Notes: generated by a model from the sequence alone, not told the origin. A stretch of 64,000 bases of DNA from Lachnoclostridium sp. UBA903 (GCA_002294045.1 DBEP01000004.1:47306-111305), one strand, 5' to 3'. Shown: positions 34,903 through 46,241, numbered from the stretch's first letter. A program made the numbers and translations.

Positions 34903-36249
34903 ATGGAAGTAAAAAAATTATGTAAAAAAGTATTGGCGGTCGCTATGGTTAGCTTTATGACAATGTCATTGGCTGCCTGCGGGGGAAACAGCGGCTCAGC
35001 ATCAAAACCGGAAACAAAGCCGGAATCCAATTCAGGCGAATCTCAAGGTAAAACCGGAACATCGGCCGGAGAAAAAACGAAAATTACGTTTTGGGCGCCT
35101 TTTTCCGGAGGTGACGGAGATATTATGACCTCTCTTGTTGATGAATTCAATGAGCAGAGCCAGACAACGGAAGTCGAATTTATGATTATTAAATCAGAAG
35201 AGTATTATACAAAATTGCTGGCTGCAATGACGTCAAATTCCGCACCGACAGTTGCAATTAATCATATCACCAGAATCAAAGAATACGTAGTCGATGATTT
35301 GCTGGAGCCTTTGAATGATTTAGGTTCGGCAGCGGGGGTTGAATGGGCGGATTTTACAAAAAGACTTCAGCAGGCATCCCAGGTGGACAAAAAGTACTAC
35401 TGTATGCCGATTGATACGCACCTTCTGCTGATGCATTTCAATACGGATGAATTCCAGGAAATGGGACTGCTGGAAAGTGACGGAACAGTGGTGGTGCCGG
35501 AAGGAGAAGATGCATTTTTCGAATTCTTTAATAAAGTAAAAGACGAGAGCGGAAAAATGCCGTTATCAGGAACTTCCATGAATGGTCTGCCCATGTATCT
35601 TTGGTACACACTTCTCACACAGTTCGGCGGCGATGTATGTGATGCACAAGGCAAGACCGCAACACTGGACAGCGCTGAGAACAAGAAGGCTCTGGATACC
35701 ATTATGAAGATGGTTGACAGTGAAATCTGGCCGAAGAACCAGAAAAACGGAGCTGAGCTTTTCACCGGAAATATTGCGGTTGCAACAATCAATGGAGACT
35801 GGGCAATTCCGACTTTTTCAGGAACAAACGGACTGAACTTTGTTTCCATGGCGTTTCCGCAGCTTGGAACAACCAAATCGGTTTATGCGGACTCTCATAC
35901 TCTTGTAATTCCTAAGAATACAAATATAACGGAAGAAGAAAAAACCGCCGGAATGGAATTTATGAAATGGATTACGGATAATACAGGAAAATGGGCACAA
36001 TCCGGTCACATTCCGAGCAAAATTTCCGTTATGGTATCGGAAGAATTCAAGTCACTTCCTTTCAGAGAGAACTATGCGGACTCTGCTAATTATGCGAAAT
36101 TCTTTCCGCAGGTTTGTGGTGTTGCTGGTCTTACGGAAATGACTTACCGTGAACTGGCAGCTATGATAGCAGGTGAACAAGACATTGACACAACGATGAG
36201 CAACATGCAGACTCAGTTCCAGGAAATCTTAGATTCTTATAATGAGTAA
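34903..36249 (+). CDS. Sugar ABC transporter substrate-binding lipoprotein (arabinan locus)
   Basis: The start is ATG 34903, eight bases after AAGGAGG; the ATG at 34864 has no site. The 448-residue protein has a signal peptide with lipobox MSLAACGG (Cys near 24), a Ser/Lys/Glu linker and a family-1 binding fold (TFWAPFSGGDGDIMTSLVDE, TVAINHITRIKEYV). Ligand probably arabino-oligosaccharides, judged from the GH51 gene in the same operon. Confidence 0.92.
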   Translation: MEVKKLCKKVLAVAMVSFMTMSLAACGGNSGSASKPETKPESNSGESQGKTGTSAGEKTKITFWAPFSGGDGDIMTSLVDEFNEQSQTTEVEFMIIKSEEYYTKLLAAMTSNSAPTVAINHITRIKEYVVDDLLEPLNDLGSAAGVEWADFTKRLQQASQVDKKYYCMPIDTHLLLMHFNTDEFQEMGLLESDGTVVVPEGEDAFFEFFNKVKDESGKMPLSGTSMNGLPMYLWYTLLTQFGGDVCDAQGKTATLDSAENKKALDTIMKMVDSEIWPKNQKNGAELFTGNIAVATINGDWAIPTFSGTNGLNFVSMAFPQLGTTKSVYADSHTLVIPKNTNITEEEKTAGMEFMKWITDNTGKWAQSGHIPSKISVMVSEEFKSLPFRENYADSANYAKFFPQVCGVAGLTEMTYRELAAMIAGEQDIDTTMSNMQTQFQEILDSYNE

Positions 36250-36260
36250 AACTCATGTGG

Positions 36261-36290
36261 GCTGCTGCGGTAAGTAATTACTGCAGCAGC
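36261..36290 (+). terminator. Intercistronic hairpin between binding-protein and permease genes
   Basis: GCTGCTGC-G-GTAA / TTAC-T-GCAGCAGC forms a strong stem with a 2-4-nt loop in the 96-bp gap behind the lipoprotein gene. There is no T-run. Same position as the hairpin at 4872-4905 in the other sugar importer. Confidence 0.7.
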
Positions 36291-36345
36291 ATAAAAAATA
36301 AAACAGGCAAATAAAAGTTTTGCCGGGAAATTTAGGAGGCATTGT

Positions 36346-37239
36346 ATGAACACTTCAGAGAAAAGAGTTTTGCAGAAAAGCAAATTAAAAGAGAATCTGA
36401 TTGCGTGGTGTTTTGTTCTGCCGTTTTTAATTTTCTTTTTAGGGTTCTTACTATATCCTATTTTGAAAGGTATAAATTTGAGTTTATACGATGCAACCTT
36501 GGGTGGCAGCATGACTTTTACCGGTATAAAAAATTATATTAAAATATTTCAGGACAAAGGATTCTGGCAGGCCTTATTCAATACGCTGTATTTTGTCGTA
36601 ATCTCCACACCTGCGATTGTGCTGTTCGGCTTCGTCTTTGCCATGTTTATTAACTCAAAGCTGAAAGGAACCACATTTATCAGGGTATGCTTATTTTCAC
36701 CTTATGTTTTATCCATGTCCGTAGTTACTGGACTTTGGGTCTTCATTTTCCAGCCATATACCGGTCTGGTTACTCAGATTACCGGCAGATTTGGCATCGG
36801 GGAAATGTTCTGGCTGAACACAAAGTGGCTGGTATGGTTAGCCGTTTTGATAACCACCGTATGGTGGACCGTCGGTTTTAATATGATATTGTTTCTGGCA
36901 GGACTGCAGGATATACCAGCAGATATTTATGAGGCGGCCGGAATTGATGGAGCCAGCTCCGGTCAGGTTTTGTTTTCTATTACAATTCCAATGCTAAAGG
37001 ATACGATTGCACTTGTTATCATGCTCCAGACAATTGCATCTTTCAAGCTATTCGGACAGACATACTTAATGGCAGGCGGCGGACCGGGAACGCATACCAG
37101 AACGATTGTACATTACATTTATGAGACAGGATTTACCAACCGTAAGATGGGCAGTGCGGCGGCAATGTCATTTGTATTTTTTATTGTCGTATTTGCTATC
37201 ACTATGCTGCAGAATAAGATTTTAGGCAAAAAGAAGTAA
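36346..37239 (+). CDS. Sugar ABC transporter permease (MalF/UgpA-like)
   Basis: The 297-residue inner-membrane protein has about six helices, starting with IAWCFVLPFLIFFLGFLLYP (about 18-37). Its EAA loop is YEAAGIDGASSGQVLFSITI (near 195). AGGAGG precedes the ATG. It pairs with the next permease, 15 bp downstream; as in the other sugar locus no ATPase is encoded. Confidence 0.92.
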   Translation: MNTSEKRVLQKSKLKENLIAWCFVLPFLIFFLGFLLYPILKGINLSLYDATLGGSMTFTGIKNYIKIFQDKGFWQALFNTLYFVVISTPAIVLFGFVFAMFINSKLKGTTFIRVCLFSPYVLSMSVVTGLWVFIFQPYTGLVTQITGRFGIGEMFWLNTKWLVWLAVLITTVWWTVGFNMILFLAGLQDIPADIYEAAGIDGASSGQVLFSITIPMLKDTIALVIMLQTIASFKLFGQTYLMAGGGPGTHTRTIVHYIYETGFTNRKMGSAAAMSFVFFIVVFAITMLQNKILGKKK

Positions 37240-37254
37240 AAGGAGGATATACAA

Positions 37255-39610
<2,356 letters not shown>

Positions 39611-39696
39611 GGCTAATTATAATTTAAAAAGTAGCTCGGGGTATGTTTTTCATCAGGTTTTGTGCCTTGAGCATTGCGAAAGGGATGGATATAATC

Positions 39697-40722
39697 ATGA
39701 AAGCAGTTGTATATGAACGGCCGAATGTTTTAAATTATAAAGATGTACCGGATGTTATACCGAAAAAAAACGAAGTAAAAATCAGGGTCAAAGCCTGCGG
39801 CATCTGCGGCAGTGATGTGCATGGCTACCTGGGAATCACCGGCAGGAGAATACCTCCCATGATCATGGGCCATGAATTCGCAGGCGAAATTGCGGAAACA
39901 GGAGCAGATGTTAAAGAATATAAAAAAGGTGACCGTGTGGCTGTTTATCCGGTGGATTTTTGCGGACACTGTGAAATGTGTAAAAAAGGGGACGTCCATC
40001 TTTGCCTCAATAAACGGGCGTTTGGCGTTCTTGATATAGACGGGGCATTAGCAGAGTATATATGTGTTTCAAAGAAATGTTGTTTTCCAATCCGTGATGA
40101 GGTGCCCTATACAATCGGATCATTAGTTGAGCCGTTGGCGGTGTCGTACCGGGGAGTTGCCCATGCGGGAAATATCGGGGGAAAAACTGTTCTGCTGGTT
40201 GGGACAGGAACAATAGGCCTGCTGGCTCTTGCCTGCGTGAAAATGAAACATGCTGGTAAAATTATCGTTTCAGATTTAAGTGACGGCCGTCTCCAGGTTG
40301 CAAAAGAAATGGGTGCGGATGTTATCATTAATCCAGGCAGGGAAGATTTTAATACGAGAATTCTGGAAGAGACAAAAGGCGCCGGAGTGGATGTGGCAAT
40401 CGAGGCAGTCGGAGCCGCACCAACGGTGCAGCAGGCAATGTCGGCTCTGAGATTCGCAGGAACAGCTGTCTGGATAGGGAACAATAAACCGATGATTGAG
40501 ATTAATATGCAGGAAATCGTTACAAGAGAACTTTCGGTTCACGGATCATTTCTGTATGGATATGAAGAATATAAAACGGTTGTAGAACTATTAAATGAAA
40601 ATAAAATCAATGTGGCTCCGTTAATCAGTGCTGAAATTCATCTGGATGAAGCACCGAAATATTTTGAACAGCTTGCTCATGCACCGGGAAATCTGATCAA
40701 GGTAGTTATTGTTGACGAATGA
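39697..40722 (+). CDS. Zinc-dependent medium-chain alcohol/polyol dehydrogenase
   Basis: I take ATG 39697 (MKAVVYERPN) as start, the usual first residues of the family. The 341-residue protein has catalytic zinc ligands in CGICGSDVHGY and MGHEFAGEI, the structural zinc cluster CGHCEMCKKGDVHLC, and the NAD-binding motif LLVGTGTIGLLAL. It resembles sorbitol/threonine/arabinitol dehydrogenases. Position behind GH51 suggests oxidation of a pentose-derived polyol (inference). Confidence 0.88.
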   Translation: MKAVVYERPNVLNYKDVPDVIPKKNEVKIRVKACGICGSDVHGYLGITGRRIPPMIMGHEFAGEIAETGADVKEYKKGDRVAVYPVDFCGHCEMCKKGDVHLCLNKRAFGVLDIDGALAEYICVSKKCCFPIRDEVPYTIGSLVEPLAVSYRGVAHAGNIGGKTVLLVGTGTIGLLALACVKMKHAGKIIVSDLSDGRLQVAKEMGADVIINPGREDFNTRILEETKGAGVDVAIEAVGAAPTVQQAMSALRFAGTAVWIGNNKPMIEINMQEIVTRELSVHGSFLYGYEEYKTVVELLNENKINVAPLISAEIHLDEAPKYFEQLAHAPGNLIKVVIVDE

Positions 40723-40929
40723 GAGCAGGAGGAAACTCATTATGCTGTTAATTCCGGCCCCAATATGGTCGTCTTTGTGAACAGTACCGGAAGCTTTACT
40801 GAATATTACCCGCTCTTAATCTGCGGCAGCTTTCCAGATAATTGCTTCCGGTGTTATTGATATCTATATACCATATATCTTTTGCATATCCCCCAAAATT
40901 ATATTCCCTTCTGAAGAAACTCCTAACTA

Positions 40930-41004
40930 CTCTCCCAAAATTGCAACGCAGTATACCGCAAAGCGGGGCGTTCAGAACGGCGCAGTAATTTTTCAAACAC
41001 ACTC
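40930..41004 (-). repeat. GAGCGTGTTTGAAAAA repeat, copy 2 (half)
   Basis: On the minus strand the sequence starts TAGAGTGTGTTTGAAAAAT and follows the left half of copy 1 (GTTCTGAACGCCCCGCTTTG, CGGTATACTGCG, CAATTTTGGGAGA) before identity stops. The other half is missing. Confidence 0.75.
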
Positions 41005-41284
41005 TAATTCACCTTTCACTTTTATTCACTGAATTCACGGATAGTAATATCCGTTTCGTGATATAACGTATTCCTGATTCATGTTATTAAAAAAACATGA
41101 TTTATTATTATAAAATAAAAGAAGAACATTTCATTCCAAAATGAATATATTATTAATACATAGTAAATTAATATGAAAAGTAGGAAAAAACGGATAAAAA
41201 TTTCGTTTTTAACTGATTTTACGTGTTGCTGCAGGAAAGATAAAATTTCATAAATCTTTGGCCCGCTATTTTATGTGTTTACAA

Positions 41285-41361
41285 GAGGCTGTTGCAAAAT
41301 TCAAATATAAATGCTTGTGGGAGAAACAAGTTTAGTAAAATTGATTTTTTGCAGCAGCCTC
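41285..41361. repeat. GGCTGTTGCAAAA repeat, copy 2 (77 bp)
   Basis: The ends GAGGCTGTTGCAAAA and TTTTTTGCAGCAGCCTC are inverted. The interior keeps CTTGTGGGAGAA seen in copy 1. It can fold into a hairpin with a following T-rich tail and may act as a terminator. Confidence 0.75.
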
Positions 41362-41416
41362 ATTTTATATAGAAATCTATGCTCAAGCTTTATTCCGCCG
41401 GTCAGAATATACAAAG

Positions 41417-41653
41417 ATGCAAGCAATAAAAGACATTACAAATACGGCCGGGGAACAAATGAAAGGGGAAATGCTTAAGGAAGACCTTGTAATCGAACTT
41501 GCCAAATCTGGTTACACAACAGAGGAAGTATTTACTCCGCAAGATATTCAGGAAGAATTGATAGGAAAAAAGAAATTAAATGCTTATAAAAACATTAATT
41601 TTGTAACGGCAGGAAAAACCGGAAATTATGAAAGAAGAGGAGTAAGGATATGA
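41417..41653 (+). CDS. Small protein coupled to the transsulfuration genes
   Basis: This frame of up to 78 codons ends ATA-TGA, overlapping the ATG of the next gene by four bases (ATGA), a classic sign of translational coupling. The product (LKEDLVIELAKSGYTTEEVF, then NINFVTAGKTGNYERRG) has no motif I know and no membrane segment. The true start is unsure: ATG 41417 lacks a clear site, while ATG 41459 follows GGGGAA. It may be the end of a larger gene cut by the repeat at 41285-41361, or a real small partner of the pathway. Confidence 0.5.
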   Translation: MQAIKDITNTAGEQMKGEMLKEDLVIELAKSGYTTEEVFTPQDIQEELIGKKKLNAYKNINFVTAGKTGNYERRGVRI

Positions 41654-42819
41654 GTCGTTTTAACAGTATTTTAACCAAATTAATTCATGGCGGAATTGAT
41701 GGAGACGAGAGGACTGGAGCAGTCAATGTTCCGATTTATCAAACATCTACTTATAAGCAGGTACATCTGGGAGAGCATAAGGGGTATGAATATTCCAGGA
41801 CAGGGAATCCAACAAGAGAGGCATTGGAAAGATTAATTGCAGAACTGGAAGAAGGCCGGCATGGATTCGCATTTGCATCCGGCATGGCAGCCACAACAGC
41901 AGTACTGCATTTATTTAAAACAGGGGATAAAATTCTAATTTCGGAAAATGTGTATGGAGGAACATTCCGGGTATTAGATAAGATTTTTCGTTCCTTTGGG
42001 TTGTCTTATGGAATTGTAAATACTACGGATATTGAGATATTGGAGCAAGCAATTACCGATGATGTAAAGGCCGTATTTATTGAAAGCCCGGCAAATCCCT
42101 TGATGACGGTAACGGATATCCGGGCGGTTGCCGGCGTTACACACAAGCACAACAAGCTCTTAATTGTAGATAACACTTTTATGACGCCATATTTACAAAA
42201 GCCTTTGGCTTTAGAAGCAGATATTGTGGTTCATAGTGCAACCAAGTACTTAGGCGGACATAGTGATTTAATTGCAGGGCTGGCTGTTATAAACGCTCAG
42301 GAACTGGCCAATAGATTATATTTCATACAAAATGCTACCGGCGGAATTCTTCAGCCCTTTGATTCCTTTTTGCTGCTTCGAGGTATAAAGACATTAGGAG
42401 TAAGATTAGACCGTCATCAGGAGAATGCCGTTAAGATAGCAGAATGGCTTGCAGGGCAAAAAAACATTAAAAATGTTTATTATCCCGGTTTGGCTTCTGA
42501 CCCCGGATATGCCGTCCAAAAGCAACAAGCGAAGGGGCCGGGTGCTATGATTTCCTTTGAACTAAAGGACGGATTGAACATTCGCAAGTTCTATGACGGA
42601 CTTGAACTCATTACCTTAGCGGAAAGCCTGGGCGGGGTAGAGTCGTTAGTCTGCCATCCTTCAAGTATGACACATGCTTCAATACCGGAGGAAATAAGAA
42701 AAAAGGTAGGCATCACAGATGAACTTATCCGGCTTTCTGTTGGAATTGAAGATGTGAATGAAATCCTGGAAGATTTGGAGCACGCTATAAAGGAAGCGGC
42801 TGACGGCGGGATAGGATGA
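41650..42819 (+). CDS. mccB: Cystathionine gamma-lyase/gamma-synthase family PLP enzyme
   Basis: The 389-residue enzyme is of the Cys/Met metabolism PLP family: YSRTGNPTREALE, FASGMAATTAVL, VFIESPANPLM, IVDNTFMTPYLQ and the PLP-binding Lys in HSATKYLGGHSD. In Bacillus MccB cleaves cystathionine to cysteine, and its neighbour MccA makes cystathionine; the same pair in the same operon here supports reverse transsulfuration (homocysteine to cysteine). GAGGAG precedes the ATG. Confidence 0.85.
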   Translation: MSRFNSILTKLIHGGIDGDERTGAVNVPIYQTSTYKQVHLGEHKGYEYSRTGNPTREALERLIAELEEGRHGFAFASGMAATTAVLHLFKTGDKILISENVYGGTFRVLDKIFRSFGLSYGIVNTTDIEILEQAITDDVKAVFIESPANPLMTVTDIRAVAGVTHKHNKLLIVDNTFMTPYLQKPLALEADIVVHSATKYLGGHSDLIAGLAVINAQELANRLYFIQNATGGILQPFDSFLLLRGIKTLGVRLDRHQENAVKIAEWLAGQKNIKNVYYPGLASDPGYAVQKQQAKGPGAMISFELKDGLNIRKFYDGLELITLAESLGGVESLVCHPSSMTHASIPEEIRKKVGITDELIRLSVGIEDVNEILEDLEHAIKEAADGGIG

Positions 42820-42840
42820 TGTGAAGATAGGAGAATGGAT

Positions 42841-43746
42841 ATGTATTATGAAAATATTCAGCAATTAATAGGTAAAACACCGCTTGTAAAATTAGAACAT
42901 GTAGGCGTGCCGGAGAAAGTACAATTATTTGCTAAATTAGAATATTGGAATCCGTCGGGAAGTGTTAAGGATAGAATAGGGCTCTACATGCTGCAGGATG
43001 CTGAGGGAAAAGGAGTTCTTTTACCTGGCGGGACAATTGTAGAGGCAACGGCAGGAAATACGGGTTTAGGTATTGCAATTGCTGCATTAAACAAGGGGTA
43101 TGAAATTATTTTTGTAGTACCTACCAAATTTTCGCAGGAAAAGCAAGCCTTATTAAAGGCACTTGGGGCAAAGATTATTAATACGCCAAAGGAAAAAGGG
43201 ATGTTGGGTGCTGATGAAAAAGCAGCGGAATTAGTAAAAGAAATTCCAGGTGCGATTTCACTGAAACAATTTGAGAATCCGACTAATCCATTGGCACATT
43301 ATGAAACAACGGGAAAAGAAATTTATGATGATTTAGAAGGGAAACTGGATTTTTTTATAGCAGGCGCAGGCAGTGGCGGCACTTATTCAGGTGTCGTGAA
43401 ATATCTGAAAGAAAAGAATCCTAAGATAAAGGGAATATTAGCAGATCCAATCGGATCAACCATGGGCGGCGGAGAATATGCTGATTACGACATTGAAGGC
43501 ATTGGAAATGATTTCATACCGGCTACCATGGATATGGAACTGGTAGATGACGTAATTAAAATTTCAGATACGGAAGCCTTTGAAGGAGCACGTTTACTTG
43601 TTAGAAAAGAAGGTATGATTGTCGGCTCTTCTTCGGGAGCGGCAATTGCCGGAGCAGTGAAATTAGCAGATAAAATTGGTGAGGGAACAATAGTAACCTT
43701 ATTCCCGGATCGTGGAGACCGTTATTTCAGTAAAAATCTTTATTAA
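42841..43746 (+). CDS. mccA: Cysteine synthase/cystathionine beta-synthase family PLP enzyme
   Basis: I choose ATG 42841 because AGGAG is seven bases upstream; ATG 42835 touches that site. The 301-residue enzyme has the fold-type II signature NPSGSVKDRIG (PLP Lys near 43), EATAGNTGLGIAIA, GAGSGGTYSG (phosphate loop) and GSSSGAA. It lacks the C-terminal CBS domains, as in O-acetylserine-dependent cystathionine synthases. Together with mccB it moves sulfur from homocysteine to cysteine. Confidence 0.85.
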   Translation: MYYENIQQLIGKTPLVKLEHVGVPEKVQLFAKLEYWNPSGSVKDRIGLYMLQDAEGKGVLLPGGTIVEATAGNTGLGIAIAALNKGYEIIFVVPTKFSQEKQALLKALGAKIINTPKEKGMLGADEKAAELVKEIPGAISLKQFENPTNPLAHYETTGKEIYDDLEGKLDFFIAGAGSGGTYSGVVKYLKEKNPKIKGILADPIGSTMGGGEYADYDIEGIGNDFIPATMDMELVDDVIKISDTEAFEGARLLVRKEGMIVGSSSGAAIAGAVKLADKIGEGTIVTLFPDRGDRYFSKNLY

Positions 43747-44203
43747 CGTTATTATAATGTTTTAGTCATTTAATATCCTGTGAACAATGGGCAAGATAAA
43801 TCCTGAAAATAGAAATAAGATTAGTAATGTGGTAGAATAAAGAAAAGATAAAAAATAGTTAAGCAGGCATATGTTTTAATTTCAGCCCGGTTAAGTGGCA
43901 AATCTGATTGGACTGTTACGGACTATTGGTTATTGGTAAAATGGGGTATCACCCCAAAATGTGTTCTGATTTCGAGACAGTTCATGCTAGCAGGACAATC
44001 AGATTATTAAAAATGGAATGATTTGAAATTCTTTCATTGAATTTATTTATAAATAGTTATAAAATAATATTAAATACTATAGTAAAAAAATGGCAGATTA
44101 TATGAATATATGAGCAAAACAAGAAATTAGGATAATAACAGTAATAAAATTCTATTTGGCGTGGCCTGCGGGAGCCTATATTATAAGAAATGGAGTACAT
44201 AAA
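43747..44203. other. 457-bp non-coding region
   Basis: No protein-coding frame is convincing. The only structure is the inverted-repeat block at 43901-44005. The rest is AT-rich and should include the promoter of the following membrane-protein gene. Confidence 0.5.
43901..44005 (+). ncRNA. Possible structured RNA between mccA-like and membrane-protein genes
   Basis: Outer arms AATCTGATTG (43901-43910) and CAATCAGATT (43996-44005) are perfectly complementary. Next to the left arm, GACTGT (43911-43916) can pair with ACAGTT (43977-43982). Inside, TGGGGT-ATC-ACCCCA (43942-43956) is a GC-rich hairpin. The block is more GC-rich than its AT-rich surroundings (43747-44203 has no gene). Alternatives: a degenerate mobile element or a terminator. 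Confidence 0.4.
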
Positions 44204-44731
44204 ATGAAAAACATATTTATAGGATTTATTTTTATATTTCTGAACCTTAATCTGAATCTTGGTAACTCACAGATTGGCCTCATTCCGGATTTTGTAGGCT
44301 ATATTGTTATGATAAACGGATTGGTTGAAATGGCCGGAGAAAGTACGCTTTTTATGAAGGTTAAGCCATATGTAACCGGTATGGCGGTTTATACCGGCGT
44401 ATTGTATTTATTCGATTTGGTGGGCGTTTCTGTGTCATTAGGTTCGTTATCTTATGTTCTGGCATTCACATCTACCGCCGTTTCTTTGTATATTTCATAT
44501 CATATAGTTATGGGTGTAATAGATATGGAGGGAAAATATAACACGCCTTTGAATGGAGACAGCCTTAAATCCACATGGACACTGCTGGCAGTTTTCGATG
44601 TTTTAACTTTTGTGTCGTTATGGATCCCGGCAGTAGCAATAATCTGTATCATTGTGTCTTTTATCGTTGCTGTCTGTTTTCTGGTTGCTTTCAGCAAATC
44701 GAAGAATCTGTATTATGATACGGCCGGATAA
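44204..44731 (+). CDS. Small multi-pass membrane protein of unknown function
   Basis: The start is ATG 44204, eight bases after GGAG; the upstream ATG at 44156 has no site. The 175-residue protein has about five hydrophobic segments (IFIGFIFIFLNLNLNLG, IGLIPDFVGYIVMINGLVEM, PYVTGMAVYTGVLYLFDLVG, YVLAFTSTAVSLYISYHIVM, FVSLWIPAVAIICIIVSFIV). No named family is recognised; similar five-helix proteins are common in Lachnospiraceae. Confidence 0.7.
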   Translation: MKNIFIGFIFIFLNLNLNLGNSQIGLIPDFVGYIVMINGLVEMAGESTLFMKVKPYVTGMAVYTGVLYLFDLVGVSVSLGSLSYVLAFTSTAVSLYISYHIVMGVIDMEGKYNTPLNGDSLKSTWTLLAVFDVLTFVSLWIPAVAIICIIVSFIVAVCFLVAFSKSKNLYYDTAG

Positions 44732-44846
44732 CCATTTTACTGATTTAAGCCGAGGACAAGTCCATGAAGCAGGGGTTAAGGGCTTGTTAATAGCAATTCA
44801 GAGAATATATAAACAATATTAAAATAAATATTATATGGAGATTAGC

Positions 44847-44997
44847 GTGAAAGAAAATATAATAAAAGAAAGGAATGCCACATATTGATTCTTTCACCCT
44901 TTTTATTTTTGACAATATAATGCACGTATTATCCGCATTCTATTGTATATGGCAGTAACACATCTGCGGGCAGATGTGTTATACAATGGGTAATAAA
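44847..44997 (+). promoter_or_regulatory. Pseudoknot leader element, copy D (before the DsbA-like gene)
   Basis: Stem GTGAAAGAA (44847-44855) / TTCTTTCAC (44889-44897); loop TGCCA (44876-44880) pairs with TGGCA (44950-44954). As in copy A, an extra hairpin (ACAATATAATGC / GCATTCTATTGT, one mismatch) is inserted between. The hairpin AACACATCTGC / GCAGATGTGTT follows, then GGGTAAT and the ATG at 44998. Confidence 0.8.
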
Positions 44998-45501
44998 ATG
45001 AAACATAAATTAGAAGTCTTTTTTGACTATGCCTGCCCTTATTGCTTTCAAGGGCACAAGAATTTGGTTGAACTGATACCGGATTATCCTGATGTCGACA
45101 TAGAGTGGCACCCATGCGAATCACACCCCAGGCCTGACCGATACGGCCCGCATAGCGATCTCTGTATACAGGGGTATTTCTTTGCTGCGGAAAACGGCGT
45201 TGACATTTGGGCATACCATTCCCGTATGTACCGGGCCGCTCTGAAAGAGCATGTGAATATCGAAAACATTGACGAGCTTTCTTATTACGTACGTGATTTA
45301 ATTGATGCGGATGCTTTTCGGCTGGTACTGCGTCAAGGGATTTACCGCAGGGCACTGACGGAGGCAAACGAATTTGCTTTCGAGTGTTCCGGTGTATGGG
45401 TCGTACCGGCTTACCGAATGGAAGGCCGAAAGATTGACGCGGTCGAAGATGTCGGCATTTCCAAAGAACAGCTCCGACAGTTTCTGGATAAAGCTCATTA
45501 G
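44998..45501 (+). CDS. DsbA-family thiol oxidoreductase
   Basis: The start is ATG 44998, positioned by the leader; the longer frame from ATG 44974 is leader sequence. The 167-residue protein has a thioredoxin-fold start LEVFFDYACPYCFQG with the CxxC active site (CPYC, residues 13-16), a helical insertion, and the cis-proline loop GVWVVPAYRMEG. No signal peptide, so it acts in the cytoplasm. It is like the FrnE/2-hydroxychromene isomerase branch rather than secreted DsbA. Confidence 0.85.
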   Translation: MKHKLEVFFDYACPYCFQGHKNLVELIPDYPDVDIEWHPCESHPRPDRYGPHSDLCIQGYFFAAENGVDIWAYHSRMYRAALKEHVNIENIDELSYYVRDLIDADAFRLVLRQGIYRRALTEANEFAFECSGVWVVPAYRMEGRKIDAVEDVGISKEQLRQFLDKAH

Positions 45502-45668
45502 AACGGGATTATAACGCCGGACGTAAAGCTCAGTCAAGTTTTGCTAGGAGCGGATTAATTGACAATGTACGCGAAATTCCAATGGAGAAAGGGCTTTTCT
45601 GCATGGGTGGAGCAAGAATTTATGGCATGCTAAGATAATAACTGGCATAAAAAGAGAGGGTATAGATT
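45502..45668. other. Intergenic region with a possible gene remnant
   Basis: A frame ending at 45633 reads SGLIDNVREIPMEKGLFCMG before its stop and has no start. It looks like the tail of a lost gene but I cannot name the family. Confidence 0.3.
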
Positions 45669-46241
45669 ATGGAATATGAGATTATCCATTTACCAAAAGA
45701 AAGATGGAAGGGAACTATAATTCCAATTGGGTATAAAACAGATAAATATTATGATGTTTTAGTAAATAAAACAAATAAGGGGTTTATTATTGAGATAGAA
45801 AAGAAAGACTTTACAGAGCCGGTGACTCATACACCGGAAGAATATGATTTCCCGGATAAGCTATATGAAGATTACCGGGAGAATGCCTATGCCTGGGGAG
45901 TGTTAGCTAATGATGAATTGACTGCCGCAATTGAGACGGATCAAGAATTATGGTCTAATCGCCTGAGGATTACGGAACTTTGGGTATCAGAAAAGTATCA
46001 AAGGCAGGGAATAGGTCATATGTTAATTGATATAGCAAAGGAACAAGCAAGAAGAGAACGCCGTCGGGCCATTATACTGGAAACACAATCTTGTAATGTT
46101 AATGCAATAGATTTTTATCAGCATGAAGGCTTTAGCCTGATAGGCATGGATACCTGCTGCTACAAGAATAACGATTTGCAGAGAAAAGAAGTAAGATTGG
46201 AATTTGGATGGTTTCCGGAAGAAAAAAGGGAATTGAATTAG
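45669..46241 (+). CDS. GNAT-family N-acetyltransferase
   Basis: The 190-residue protein contains the acetyl-CoA-binding loop ELWVSEKYQRQGIGHMLIDI (about 98-117; R/Q-x-x-G-x-G/A pattern) and the later strand RAIILETQSCNVNAIDFYQH typical of GNAT enzymes. The N-terminal half is variable. The substrate (amino group of a small molecule, antibiotic or protein) cannot be read. GAGAGGG precedes the ATG. Confidence 0.88.
   Translation: MEYEIIHLPKERWKGTIIPIGYKTDKYYDVLVNKTNKGFIIEIEKKDFTEPVTHTPEEYDFPDKLYEDYRENAYAWGVLANDELTAAIETDQELWSNRLRITELWVSEKYQRQGIGHMLIDIAKEQARRERRRAIILETQSCNVNAIDFYQHEGFSLIGMDTCCYKNNDLQRKEVRLEFGWFPEEKRELN

Larger units (their letters stand above)
40723..41416. other. 694-bp region with gene debris and two mobile repeats
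   Basis: Behind the dehydrogenase a frame from about 40732 reads THYAVNSGPNMVVFVNSTGS and stops at 40858 without homology that I can name; it looks like the end of a lost gene. Then come a half-copy of the GAGCGTG repeat (40930-41004), about 280 bp of AT-rich sequence without features, and a complete 77-bp GGCTGTTGCAAAA repeat (41285-41361). Confidence 0.55.

Noticed and set aside
40796..41002. 68-codon minus-strand frame beginning in the half-repeat
   Set aside because: It is the translation of the GAGCGTG repeat; a similar frame appears in copy 1 on the plus strand for the same reason, so it is not a gene.
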